From positions 1-32,921 of the forward strand of contig FR884519.1 of assembly GCA_000435535.1 (NCBI GenBank): 32,921 nt of DNA, read 5' to 3'. Positions 1-8,373 of this stretch are shown piece by piece; position 1 is the first letter of the stretch, and the number at the start of each line of letters is the position of its first letter. The translations under genes were made by a program, and so were the position numbers. The notes beneath the pieces are model-generated. The model made no database searches, was not told where the DNA came from, and saw only the letters and a program-made list of their open reading frames with translations. Source of the DNA: Clostridium sp. CAG:575. GTDB taxonomy: Bacteria > Bacillota > Clostridia > TANB77 > CAG-508.

Positions 1-913
1 TATATTGTGGTCTTTTCTTTGTTTCGTCATAAATTCTACCAATATATTCAGCTATAATCCATATTGATAATAATTGAATTCCTGAGAAAAATGTTATTGC
101 AACCATAATTGATGTCCAACCTGCTGATAAATTATGTAAGTGGCATGCATATGATATTAAAGCATATATTAATAAAACAATTGATATTACAATTGAAACC
201 ATTCCTAATGCTCCTACTAATTTCAATGGTTTTGTTGAAAAACTTATAATTCCATCTGATGCTAATTTTAACATCTTCTTTAATGGATATTTTGTTTCTC
301 CTGCAAATCTTTCTTTTCTTTCATATTCAAATGGTGCTTGTTTGTATCCAACCCAGCTAAATAATCCTCTTAAAAATTTATTATGTTCTGGTAAAGAATT
401 TATTGTATCTACTACTTTTCTATCTACTAGTCTAAAATCTCCTGTGTCTTTTGGTATTTCTACATCTGATAATGCATTTAGTGTTTTATAGAACATTTTA
501 GCTGTGAATAATTTGAAAGCACTTTCTCCTTCTCTTGATTTTCTTTTTCCATATATAACTTCATTTCCTTGTTCCCATAGTTTTAGCATATCTGGAATTA
601 ATTCTGGTGGATCTTGAAGGTCTGCATCCATTATTACTATGGCATCACCTGTTACATATTGTAATCCTGCTGTTACTGCTGCTTGATGTCCAAAATTTCT
701 TGAAAAAGATATTACTTTTACATTTGTATCTTTTGATGCAATGTTTTCTAATATTTCTAATGTTTTGTCTTTGCTTCCATCATTTACAAATATAATTTCA
801 TGGTCATAATTTTCTAATTTTTCTAAATTTTCTTTTACTCTTTTGTAACATTCTTCTGCAACTTTTTCTTCGTAATACATTGGGATAACTAAAGTTACTT
901 TTTTCTTTTCCAT
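1..913 (-). CDS. GtrB/DPM1-like GT2 polyprenyl-phosphate sugar synthase, partial at left edge
   Basis: The frame is open from an ATG at 911-913 to the edge (304 codons) and has no stop in the window. I translated it by hand. The N-terminal GT-A domain has a VIPMYYEE start, FVNDGSKDKT around residue 42 and the metal/nucleotide motif DADLQDP at 96-102, which is typical of GtrB and dolichol-phosphate-mannose synthase relatives. Two hydrophobic stretches follow from about residue 235 (KLVGALGMVSIVISIVLLIY and a second one before the edge), as in the membrane-anchored subfamily. Such enzymes transfer a sugar from a nucleotide sugar to undecaprenyl phosphate on the inner membrane face. The SD is AAGAAAGGAAG. 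GtrA lies directly upstream, so the pair probably makes and flips one lipid-linked sugar for decoration outside the cell. The sugar is not identifiable. Only a few residues should be missing. Confidence 0.9.
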   Translation of the reverse strand, partial: MEKKKVTLVIPMYYEEKVAEECYKRVKENLEKLENYDHEIIFVNDGSKDKTLEILENIASKDTNVKVISFSRNFGHQAAVTAGLQYVTGDAIVIMDADLQDPPELIPDMLKLWEQGNEVIYGKRKSREGESAFKLFTAKMFYKTLNALSDVEIPKDTGDFRLVDRKVVDTINSLPEHNKFLRGLFSWVGYKQAPFEYERKERFAGETKYPLKKMLKLASDGIISFSTKPLKLVGALGMVSIVISIVLLIYALISYACHLHNLSAGWTSIMVAITFFSGIQLLSIWIIAEYIGRIYDETKKRPQY

Positions 914-1039
914 CTTTTTCTTCCTTTCTTATAGCCAGTTTTTTCTTATATAAAATTTCTATTTATATAGAAATACTATTACTGCTATCTTATAATATAA
1001 AAATAACGTGGCTAAAATTATAATTATTTTTACCTTTAA

Positions 1040-1456
1040 TTATTTTTTAAACACAAAAATCTTGCTAAACAAATAATTTGATATTGTTATTACAACTTGT
1101 GATACTAATTTCATTATTTTATCATTTCCATGTAATATTGTTACTCCTAAATACATTATTAACATATCCATTATTAATGTTATAACTCTTGATAATACAA
1201 ATTTACTTGCTTCTTTTATTTTGTTTGCTTCCTTACTTTCAAATACATATTTTCTGTTTGTAAAATATGCAAATGTTACACCCGCTATCCATGATAAAAT
1301 ATTTGCTATTTGTAATTGTACACCATTTTCTGGATTTAAGAATGTACAAACAGATATATAATATACCGCTAAAGAAACTACTGTTGTTAATACTCCAACT
1401 ATTAAATAATTTATTATTTCTTTGTATTTTGTATATAGCTCTTTTATTTTTTCCAT
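1040..1456 (-). CDS. gtrA: GtrA-family membrane protein (putative lipid-linked sugar flippase)
   Basis: 138 residues, the usual length for the GtrA family (PF04138). Four predicted membrane helices can be seen: residues about 15-35 (INYLIVGVLTTVVSLAVYYI), 47-65, 87-107 and 112-132. The family signature near the second helix is present (NILSWIAGVTFAYFTNRKYVF). GtrA proteins are thought to flip undecaprenyl-phosphate-linked sugars made by a GtrB partner, and a GtrB-like gene follows directly downstream. SD AAAGGAAA is 6 nt before the ATG. The gap to the next gene is 126 nt with no clear terminator, so cotranscription is likely. Family assignment is firm; the sugar is unknown. Confidence 0.9.
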   Translation of the reverse strand: MEKIKELYTKYKEIINYLIVGVLTTVVSLAVYYISVCTFLNPENGVQLQIANILSWIAGVTFAYFTNRKYVFESKEANKIKEASKFVLSRVITLIMDMLIMYLGVTILHGNDKIMKLVSQVVITISNYLFSKIFVFKK

Positions 1457-1498
1457 TGATATTTCCTTTCGTTCATTTTTTATTAGTTTAAACTATCT

Positions 1499-2605
1499 TT
1501 ATTTTAGTTCACTATTTGCTAATTCTAAACTTGCTTTAATTACTTTGTCCATATCATAATATTTGTAATTACCTAGTCTTCCACCAAATATTACATTTGT
1601 TTCTTTTTGTGCTAATTCTTTATATTTTTCAAATAATGTATTATTTTTTTCATCATTTACAGGATAATATGCTTCATCTCCTGGTTTCCAATCCATTGGA
1701 TATTCTTTAGTTATAACTGTTCCTTTACATTTATTAAATTCAAAGTGTTTATGTTCAATTATTCTTGTATATTTTTGATCATGACTTGTATAGTTTACTA
1801 CAGCATTTCCTTGATAATTGTCTATATCTTCATAAATTTCATTTTCAAATTTTAATGAACGATATTCAAGATTTCCATATTTATAATTAAAGTATTCATC
1901 TATCATTCCTGTAAATAAAACTTTATCTGCCTTTTGATCATATTCTTCTTTATTTTTTAGATAATCTACTCCTAATTCTATATCTGCATTTTCAAGCATT
2001 TTTTCTATTATTACATTATATCCACCCATTGGTATTCCTTGATATCTATCATTAAAATAGTTATTATCATATGTAAATCTTACTGGTAATCTTTTTATTA
2101 TAAATGCTGGTAATTCTTTACAATCTCTGCCCCATTGTTTTTCTGTATATTCTTTTACAAGTTTTAAATATATGTCTTTTCCAACTAAAGAAATTGCTTG
2201 TTCTTCTAAATTTTTAGGGTCTGTTATATTATATTCTGATTTTTGCTCTTCTATTTTTTCTTGTGCTTCTTTTGGTGTTACAACTCCCCATAATTTTGAA
2301 AAGGTATTCATATTAAATGGTAGATTATATATTTCTCCTTTATAGTTTGCAATTGGTGAATTTACATAGTTATTAAATTCTGCAAATTGATTTACATAGT
2401 CCCATATTTCTTTATCACTTGTATGGAATATATGTGCTCCATATTTATGTACATTTATTCCATTTGTATTTTCGCAATAAATGTTTCCTCCTATATGATT
2501 TCTTTTATCTATTACTAGACATTTTTTTCCTTTTTTGCTTGCTTCGTATGCAAATGTTGCTCCATAAAGTCCTGCACCTACTATTAAATAATCATACTTT
2601 TTCAT
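1499..2605 (-). CDS. glf: UDP-galactopyranose mutase
   Basis: 368 residues, the normal length for bacterial Glf. This flavoenzyme interconverts UDP-galactopyranose and UDP-galactofuranose, the donor for Galf transferases. The FAD-binding start is clear (YDYLIVGAGLYGATFA, residues 4-19), followed by VIDKRNHIGGNIY, then HKYGAHIFHTSDKEIWDYV, both hallmark Glf motifs. RLPVRFTYDNNYFNDRYQGI in the middle and VIFGGRLGNYKYYDMDKVI near the C-terminus carry the conserved substrate and flavin contacts. SD AAGGAAG is 7 nt from the ATG. It lies between GtrA and a GT2 that resembles Galf transferases, so a galactofuranose-containing polymer is the natural reading. Confidence 0.97.
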   Translation of the reverse strand: MKKYDYLIVGAGLYGATFAYEASKKGKKCLVIDKRNHIGGNIYCENTNGINVHKYGAHIFHTSDKEIWDYVNQFAEFNNYVNSPIANYKGEIYNLPFNMNTFSKLWGVVTPKEAQEKIEEQKSEYNITDPKNLEEQAISLVGKDIYLKLVKEYTEKQWGRDCKELPAFIIKRLPVRFTYDNNYFNDRYQGIPMGGYNVIIEKMLENADIELGVDYLKNKEEYDQKADKVLFTGMIDEYFNYKYGNLEYRSLKFENEIYEDIDNYQGNAVVNYTSHDQKYTRIIEHKHFEFNKCKGTVITKEYPMDWKPGDEAYYPVNDEKNNTLFEKYKELAQKETNVIFGGRLGNYKYYDMDKVIKASLELANSELK

Positions 2606-2746
2606 AAATTTTCTTCCTTGTATAATATATTTGGATTTTTAAATTGGATTTACCCATAAACCATTTATTTAAATTTATACCTTCTTTTTTTGATACATAA
2701 ATTATCCATTGAAATTAAAAATAATATTTTTGTAAAAATTTTATTT

Positions 2747-3649
2747 TTAATTTTCTTTAATTTTTGCATATTCTAATTTTGGATTAAATACTATTCCGGC
2801 AAAGAACCCTTTTAATATTACTCCAATTCTTTTTAATTTGCAATCTTTAGACTTAAATAAAATTTTAAATATTGTTATAAATACCCATGCTATATATGCT
2901 AATTTTTCATAAAAACTTTCTTTTCTTACTCTATAGAATCTATTTCTGCTATCATAAAAATATCTTGAGATTCTTTCTTTTGGAATGTCTACTATATCAA
3001 AACCTGTGTTACTTCCCATTTTGTGCACTACTACACTAATAAAACAAAAGTATCCTGGTTTTTCTTTTCCGATTCTTTCTGTGTATTCATGATCATCTCC
3101 ATATATAAACATTTCTTTTACTGGTAACCCTTGATTTTTTGCAAATTTTAAATTTACAAATACAGATACAAAAGTACAACTTATTAATTTTAGTAACCCA
3201 TTATTTATTTTATCTGCATATTGATACCAATTTTTATCTATTCTTGGCATATTCATTTTGCATGGTTTTCCATCAGTCCATTCTACATAACTACATAAAT
3301 ATGAAAATTCATCATTTAATTTTTTAGCATTCTCTATTAATTTTTCTAATGAATCTGTTTTTGGGATTGTGTCATCATCCATTAACCAACAATAATCATA
3401 ACCTTTTTCTATGCTCATTTTTACACCGTAATTGAATCCTCCTGCTCCACCTAAATTTGCTCCTGTGTTTTCGTAAATTATTCTATTGTTTTCAAATGAT
3501 TTTACTAATTCTTCTGTTCCATCTGTACTTGCATTATCTACTATTAGTATATCAAACTCATTATTGTTTTGATTTAGTAATGCTTCTATATTCTCTTTTA
3601 ATAGTTGTTTTCTGTTATAAGTTACAACTAATGCTACGATTTTATTCAT
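2747..3649 (-). CDS. GT2 glycosyltransferase, galactofuranosyl/rhamnosyl-transferase type
   Basis: 300 residues with one GT-A domain: VALVVTYNRKQLLKENIEAL at 5-24, ILIVDNASTDGTEELV around 34-49, and the metal-binding WLMDDDTIP near residue 90. The triple Asp in a W-x-x-DDD context is typical of the GT2 branch that includes Galf and rhamnosyl transferases rather than hyaluronan or polyprenyl-P types. A MFIYGDDHEYTERI motif in the C-terminal half is also typical of that branch. No long membrane helix is convincing, so it is probably cytoplasmic or peripheral. SD AAAGGAA is 8 nt before the ATG. With glf just downstream, transfer from UDP-Galf is a reasonable but unproven guess. The paralogue at 5256-6206 shares the same layout. 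Confidence 0.88.
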   Translation of the reverse strand: MNKIVALVVTYNRKQLLKENIEALLNQNNNEFDILIVDNASTDGTEELVKSFENNRIIYENTGANLGGAGGFNYGVKMSIEKGYDYCWLMDDDTIPKTDSLEKLIENAKKLNDEFSYLCSYVEWTDGKPCKMNMPRIDKNWYQYADKINNGLLKLISCTFVSVFVNLKFAKNQGLPVKEMFIYGDDHEYTERIGKEKPGYFCFISVVVHKMGSNTGFDIVDIPKERISRYFYDSRNRFYRVRKESFYEKLAYIAWVFITIFKILFKSKDCKLKRIGVILKGFFAGIVFNPKLEYAKIKEN

Positions 3650-3732
3650 TTTAACATTTCCTTTTCTATATTTTTATAATTTGTACTTCTTGTCCAATAT
3701 TTTTTATTTTTGTATCTTGTTTTTTCTCTTTT

Positions 3733-5187
3733 TTATTTTCCTTTACTTAATTTGTTTTTTATTCCTCCAATTATTTGATTATATATATCTGTTAAAAAAC
3801 TATATTTTAATATAATTAACATTATTATATATATAATTCCTCCAACAATAACTTCTATAATTGTATTTATTATACTTATTGGTAAGATATCTGTCAATAA
3901 TTTTACAAATATAAACATAACTATTCCGCTTATAACACATTTCGTTCCTAATTTTAGAATTTCAGTAATCTTAAACTGATCTTTAAAATATTTTAATTGT
4001 ACTAATGCAATTACAATTTCTGCAATTACTGAAGCCATTGCAGCTCCAACACCATTAAAGAAATGTATTAAAATGATATTAAATATCACATTTGTTATTG
4101 CTCCACATATAACTGATATTGTAAATTCTTTTTGTTTTCCTATTTGTACTAAATATTGTGTTCCTGTTACTCCACTTATTCCCATTGCAATTAATATTGG
4201 TGCTGTTACTATTAAAATATTTGTTACCCCTTCAAATCCTTCTCCATAATACCATGGCACAAATTTTGTTGCAACAGCAATTAGTCCAAATACCATTGGT
4301 ACAGTTATTAGCCATATAAAATTAAATGATTTTTCTAAACATTCTTTTACTTCTTTTTCATTTTTTGTTGCATATGCGTTTGCAATTCTTGAGTTCATTA
4401 CAGTTTGCAATGCTGTTGTTACTGTTAATGTTGCTTTTACTATTTTTTGTGCTTGTTCATAATAACCAACTTCAACCATATCCCCTGTTATTTTTCCTAT
4501 CATGGTTTTATCTAAAACTGTATATATTTGAATTGCAATTTGAGGTACAAATAGTGCTATTACAGGTTTTATATGTTTTTTTATTTCAAGTGTTTTTACA
4601 TTTATTTTTTCTAAGTATTTTGGTAAATATAACCATAATGTCATATTTCCTAAAAGTTCTGCTCCAACATATATAGCAAAATATTTCCATAAATCTTCTG
4701 GTGTTTTTATAACAACAAATATAAGTACTAAACTTAACAATTTTACAATTAAATTTCTTACTACTGTTTTATCAAATTTTTCTATTCCTTGGAATAGCCA
4801 ACTTATATCAAATAAATTTGCAACTAGCTGAATTATTAAAATTCTGTAGTATACTGCATATTCACCAGTTCTTCCATATATTAAATAAAAAAGTAATATT
4901 GATATGCTCAATGTTATTGTTCTTAGTATTATTATTTCCCAGAAAGCTTTGCTTCTAGCGGCTTTATCACTTTGTTTATACGCAATTTCTCTTTGCCCAT
5001 ACATTGATACTCCTAATGTACCAAATAGTATGAAATATGTAACTATTGATATTGTATATCCATATATTCCTATATTTTCTGCACCTAATACCCTTGACAA
5101 ATATGGTGTTGTTACTAATGGTAATAGTATTGTTAACATTTGATATATCAAGTTGTATATATAATTTTTTGCAATACTTTTTTTCAT
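3733..5187 (-). CDS. Wzx/GacK-type polysaccharide flippase (MOP superfamily)
   Basis: 484 residues with about 12-14 hydrophobic helices spread over the whole length and a typical Wzx start (NYIYNLIYQMLTILLPLVTT followed by PYLSRVLGAENIGIY). Such proteins move polyprenyl-linked sugars or repeat units to the outer face. I chose the ATG at 5185-5187 because AAAGGAAA sits about 6 nt upstream. A frame start six codons earlier (5205) has its GAGG only 2 nt away and is less likely. A flippase in a cluster that already has an ABC exporter fits the role of GacK in the streptococcal group A carbohydrate cluster, which flips a lipid-linked side-chain sugar. Flipping of a whole repeat unit cannot be excluded, but I see no Wzy polymerase. 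Confidence 0.9.
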   Translation of the reverse strand: MKKSIAKNYIYNLIYQMLTILLPLVTTPYLSRVLGAENIGIYGYTISIVTYFILFGTLGVSMYGQREIAYKQSDKAARSKAFWEIIILRTITLSISILLFYLIYGRTGEYAVYYRILIIQLVANLFDISWLFQGIEKFDKTVVRNLIVKLLSLVLIFVVIKTPEDLWKYFAIYVGAELLGNMTLWLYLPKYLEKINVKTLEIKKHIKPVIALFVPQIAIQIYTVLDKTMIGKITGDMVEVGYYEQAQKIVKATLTVTTALQTVMNSRIANAYATKNEKEVKECLEKSFNFIWLITVPMVFGLIAVATKFVPWYYGEGFEGVTNILIVTAPILIAMGISGVTGTQYLVQIGKQKEFTISVICGAITNVIFNIILIHFFNGVGAAMASVIAEIVIALVQLKYFKDQFKITEILKLGTKCVISGIVMFIFVKLLTDILPISIINTIIEVIVGGIIYIIMLIILKYSFLTDIYNQIIGGIKNKLSKGK

Positions 5188-5255
5188 TATTTTTTCCTTT
5201 CCCATTACCTCAAATAGTTTTCTTTATACAGCACTATTTTTAATAATTGACTTCA

Positions 5256-6206
5256 TTAGTTTTTGCTTTTTGTTGGATTCCAACCAGGTTTAAACACTTC
5301 ATGTAATCCTGTTTTTCCTGCTTTTGCATCTTTTACAGCTTCATTTATCATTTCATATCCGTATTTTTTATCTTTACCGAATAAAAATACTGCTACTTTA
5401 AATTTAAATGGCACTTCAAAACATTGTTCTTTAAAGTATTTTTCATCAAAATTAGATTTTACAAAATCTAATGTATTTCTTACTAAATAGTATAGTTTCC
5501 ATTTTACAATTTCGCTCATTTCTGAATGTGGTGCATCATGTACTACCTGCATTTTAGGAATACAAATTATTTTTCCCAATTTTGATAATCTATAACTGTG
5601 TTCTGTATCATCATAATATATGAAGTAGTCTTTTTTTGTTAATTCTGTTTTTAATAGTTTTTCTTTGTTTATCATTGTTCCTACATATGAAAATCCATTT
5701 ATTTCAAATTCTTCTTGTTCATAATCTTTTACTTTAGAATATGGTTGAGCTATTCTGTTAAATAATGTCGTATAAATTCTTCTTCTGTGTGAACAATCTA
5801 TTGCTTTGCCGTCACTTTTTAATACTTCACCACATATCGCTGATAATTCTTCTGTTGCATTCTTATAATTTTCTATATAGTTTTTTCCTATTTCAAATGC
5901 ATTTTCTTTTGGATATGCGTCATCATCTGCGACCCAAACCCACTCTGCATCTAATTCTAAACTATTTTTTAAACCCTCATAAAAGCCTCCACTTCCTCCT
6001 GTGTTTTTATCAAGGTTTACTACAATTTTTTCAATTTTTGAATTGTCTTTTGCCCAATTTTCTAAATATTCCTTTGTTCCATCATTACTATTATTATTTA
6101 CAACTAATATGTATTTTGGCAAAACTGTTTGTTCTTCATATGATTTTAGTGCTATTTTTAATTTTTCTAGTCTATTGTATGTGACTAATACTACTCCAAT
6201 TTTCAT
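5256..6206 (-). CDS. GT2 glycosyltransferase, galactofuranosyl/rhamnosyl-transferase type
   Basis: 316 residues from the chosen start. The GT-A domain opens with MKIGVVLVTYNRLEKLKIAL, then ILVVNNNSNDGTKEYL, GGSGGFYEGL, and the metal site VWVADDDAYP near residue 90. YFIYYDDTEHSYRLSKLGKI in the C-terminal half matches the equivalent YGDDHEYTERI part of the paralogue at 2747-3649. The frame stays open 10 codons further upstream, but AAAGGAG lies a few nt before the internal ATG at 6204-6206 and overlaps the stop of the preceding gene, which suggests translational coupling. It is probably a cytoplasmic transferase that adds one sugar to the lipid-linked chain. Donor and linkage are unknown; Galf or rhamnose are candidates from its branch and from nearby glf. 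Confidence 0.88.
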   Translation of the reverse strand: MKIGVVLVTYNRLEKLKIALKSYEEQTVLPKYILVVNNNSNDGTKEYLENWAKDNSKIEKIVVNLDKNTGGSGGFYEGLKNSLELDAEWVWVADDDAYPKENAFEIGKNYIENYKNATEELSAICGEVLKSDGKAIDCSHRRRIYTTLFNRIAQPYSKVKDYEQEEFEINGFSYVGTMINKEKLLKTELTKKDYFIYYDDTEHSYRLSKLGKIICIPKMQVVHDAPHSEMSEIVKWKLYYLVRNTLDFVKSNFDEKYFKEQCFEVPFKFKVAVFLFGKDKKYGYEMINEAVKDAKAGKTGLHEVFKPGWNPTKSKN

Positions 6207-6219
6207 AATTTTTTCTCCT

Positions 6220-7263
6220 TTAAAACTTGATATCAATTTTTAATTTATCTACTAAAAATCTGTATACATTTATATACACAATTGGAATACCCCATTTGTA
6301 AAATAATGATACTCCCCATAAGGCTATATGTTTAAATCCTTTTTTTAGTGAATAACCTAATTTCAAAAATGGTGATTTTCTCCAATTTTCAAAATTTTCA
6401 TCTAAATATTTTATTGTATCTTTTAATTCTGTTTTTATATTTACACTGTTATCATATGAAACCCTATACATTACAGATGTTCCTAAATGCAAAAATACAA
6501 AAGTATCTAATATATATTTCATTTCTTTATATTTATTTGTTTCTACATATAATTTTTTTACTTCTAGTAAATATTTTTTCAAATTTTCAACATCTTGTTT
6601 ATTTACTGTATGTATTTGTGAATCATATCTTAAAAAATAATGATATAGCACATCTGGTATGAACGCAATTTTATCCATTTTTGTGTAACAACTTGCTAGA
6701 AACATTGTATCATTAAATCCTCTAAATGGTAAAAATCTTAAGTCTTTTATTTTTTCTCTTTTATATACTTTATTCCACGGTGCTGGATTTATAAACAATA
6801 AAAAGTCATCTTCTGGTCCAATATTCTTTACTGTTTTTCCGAAGTTTGTCATGTTTGTTGCTATTACTTTATTTGTTTTTAAATCAATTCTTTCAAATCC
6901 ACAAACGGCTAAATCTGCATTGTTTTCTTTTGCTGCTGTGTATAATTTTTCTGCCCAATTTAGTTCTACATAGTCATCTGTGTCTACAAATGTTACATAT
7001 TCTCCTTGTGCTCTTTCTAGCCCATAGTTTCTTGTTGTAAATTCACCGCCATTAGGCTTATGAAAGGCTTTTACTTTTCCTGGATATTTACGTGCATATT
7101 CATCAATAATTTGTGGAGCACTGTCTGTTGATCCATCATCAACACATAATATTTCTATTTCTTGCAATGTTTGATTTACTAATGCATCTAAACATCTTGG
7201 TAAGTATTTTTCTAAGTTATATACTGCTGCAACTATTGAAAGTTTAATTTCTTTGTTTTCCAT
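6220..7263 (-). CDS. GT2 glycosyltransferase (EpsJ/WaaB-like)
   Basis: 347 residues. The N-terminal GT-A fold has LSIVAAVYNLEKYLPRCLDA at 9-28, EILCVDDGSTDSAPQI around 37-52, GGEFTTRNYGLERAQGEYV, and the metal motif FVDTDDYVE near residue 92. This series is standard for exopolysaccharide transferases of the EpsJ type. The C-terminal third is basic and carries one hydrophobic stretch (IALWGVSLFYKWGIPIVYIN), perhaps a membrane-contact helix. SD AGGAGA is 6-7 nt from the ATG. The gap to the upstream DUF2304 gene is only 17 nt, and the downstream gene's SD overlaps its stop. Substrate unknown. Confidence 0.9.
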   Translation of the reverse strand: MENKEIKLSIVAAVYNLEKYLPRCLDALVNQTLQEIEILCVDDGSTDSAPQIIDEYARKYPGKVKAFHKPNGGEFTTRNYGLERAQGEYVTFVDTDDYVELNWAEKLYTAAKENNADLAVCGFERIDLKTNKVIATNMTNFGKTVKNIGPEDDFLLFINPAPWNKVYKREKIKDLRFLPFRGFNDTMFLASCYTKMDKIAFIPDVLYHYFLRYDSQIHTVNKQDVENLKKYLLEVKKLYVETNKYKEMKYILDTFVFLHLGTSVMYRVSYDNSVNIKTELKDTIKYLDENFENWRKSPFLKLGYSLKKGFKHIALWGVSLFYKWGIPIVYINVYRFLVDKLKIDIKF

Positions 7264-7280
7264 TTTCTTCTCCTATTAAA

Positions 7281-7637
7281 CTAATCATTTTTATCTTCTA
7301 ATTCCTTTACCCTCTTTTTTAGCATAGATATTTCTTGAATTAGTAATGTGTTTTTGTTTTCTTCTTTTGAAATAAGTGTTGTTAAATCAAATATTAAATA
7401 TAAGATTATAAAAATTGCTACACTAAATATCATATTTATTGGCATTTCAAATCCTAAAATCCCTGAAATGTTTTCTACTAAATTTGGAATTAATAATGCA
7501 ATAATTAATAATATTCCTGTTATTGTCCAAAATATTAAATATCCAATTCTCATATTTTTCCTTTTTACAGCTTTTAATATAAAGAAAATATATAATAAAA
7601 CTATTGCAATTAATGCTATTTTTAATGGTGTTTGCAT
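7281..7637 (-). CDS. DUF2304 small membrane protein, GacJ-like partner of the upstream GT2
   Basis: 118 residues with three hydrophobic helices (about 5-22, 32-51 and 65-90) and a charged coiled-coil tail ending LISKEENKNTLLIQEISMLK then KRVKELEDKND. Size, topology and position match the DUF2304 family (PF10066), which includes GacJ of group A Streptococcus. GacJ binds the polyprenyl-P-GlcNAc synthase GacI and raises its activity (established for that system). Here the start codon shares one base with the stop of the upstream GT2 (TAATG), so the two are almost certainly translated in a fixed ratio. SD GGGGGA lies about 7 nt upstream, inside the GT2 gene. Confidence 0.88.
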   Translation of the reverse strand: MQTPLKIALIAIVLLYIFFILKAVKRKNMRIGYLIFWTITGILLIIALLIPNLVENISGILGFEMPINMIFSVAIFIILYLIFDLTTLISKEENKNTLLIQEISMLKKRVKELEDKND

Positions 7638-8353
7638 TATTTATTCCCCCTTTTTTTTCTAAAGCTAATACTGTCAACTATTATTGCTAATACTACTTTT
7701 ACCATATAATCTACTGACTTCCATAATCTTATTGATGATACTCCACCGGTTCTCTCATTCATACTAACTGGTACTTCTGTTACATTATATCCATTAACTA
7801 ATAACGAAACTGTTGATTCTGGCTCAGGATATTCAGTTGGATAATTCTTTGCAAATTCTGTTATTACTTTTATATTTGCCGCTCTAAATCCAGAAGTCGG
7901 GTCTGTTATTTTTTTACCTGCAAATATTTTTATAAATGTTGTTATTATATTTGATCCAAATCTTCTCATAAATGTTGATTGAAATTCACTCGCACTTTTG
8001 TCTAAATACCTTGTTCCTATACACATATCTGCTTGTCCATTTATTAAAGGTTCACATATATTGGAAATATAATTTACATCATGTTGTCCATCTCCATCAA
8101 ATTGGATTGCAATATCATAATTATTTTCATAAGCGTATTTATATCCTGTTTGTACTGCTCCACCTATTCCAAGATTGTGTATTAATTTTATGTGCTTAAT
8201 TTTGTTTTCTATCAAAATTTGTTCTGTGCTATCTGTTGAGCCATCATTTATAACTATATAATCTATTTCATCGCTAAAATTTTCTATTTTTTCTATTGTC
8301 TTTTTTATGTTTTCTTCTTCGTTATATGCTGGTATTATTAATAAAATTTTCAC
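7637..8353 (-). CDS. GT2 polyprenyl-phosphate sugar synthase, GacI-like
   Basis: 238 residues, no membrane helix. The DPM1-type GT2 domain spans nearly the whole protein: LLIIPAYNEEENIKKTIEKI, VINDGSTDSTEQIL, HNLGIGGAVQTGY, the metal site FDGDGQHD near residue 89, GTRYLDKSASEFQSTFMRRF, ITDPTSGFRAAN, and VPVSMNERTGGVSSI near the C-terminus. This is the pattern of soluble dolichol/undecaprenyl-P mannose, glucose or GlcNAc synthases that use a separate membrane partner. That partner is the DUF2304 gene overlapping its stop by one base. The start is GTG at 8351-8353 with AAAGGA 9 nt upstream. It probably charges undecaprenyl phosphate for extracellular side-chain addition; the sugar is not determined. 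Confidence 0.9.
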   Translation of the reverse strand: MKILLIIPAYNEEENIKKTIEKIENFSDEIDYIVINDGSTDSTEQILIENKIKHIKLIHNLGIGGAVQTGYKYAYENNYDIAIQFDGDGQHDVNYISNICEPLINGQADMCIGTRYLDKSASEFQSTFMRRFGSNIITTFIKIFAGKKITDPTSGFRAANIKVITEFAKNYPTEYPEPESTVSLLVNGYNVTEVPVSMNERTGGVSSIRLWKSVDYMVKVVLAIIVDSISFRKKRGNK

Positions 8354-8373
8354 TTTATTAGTTCCTTTCTGAT

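Noticed and set aside
2606..2746. Open minus-strand frame in the gap before glf
   Set aside because: It reads about 40 codons into glf but has no start codon with an SD; such frames are expected by chance in this AT-rich DNA. Nothing else is clear in the gap.
7447..7677. Minus-strand 76-codon frame
   Set aside because: It overlaps the DUF2304 gene and the end of the GacI-like gene in another frame and has no family features.
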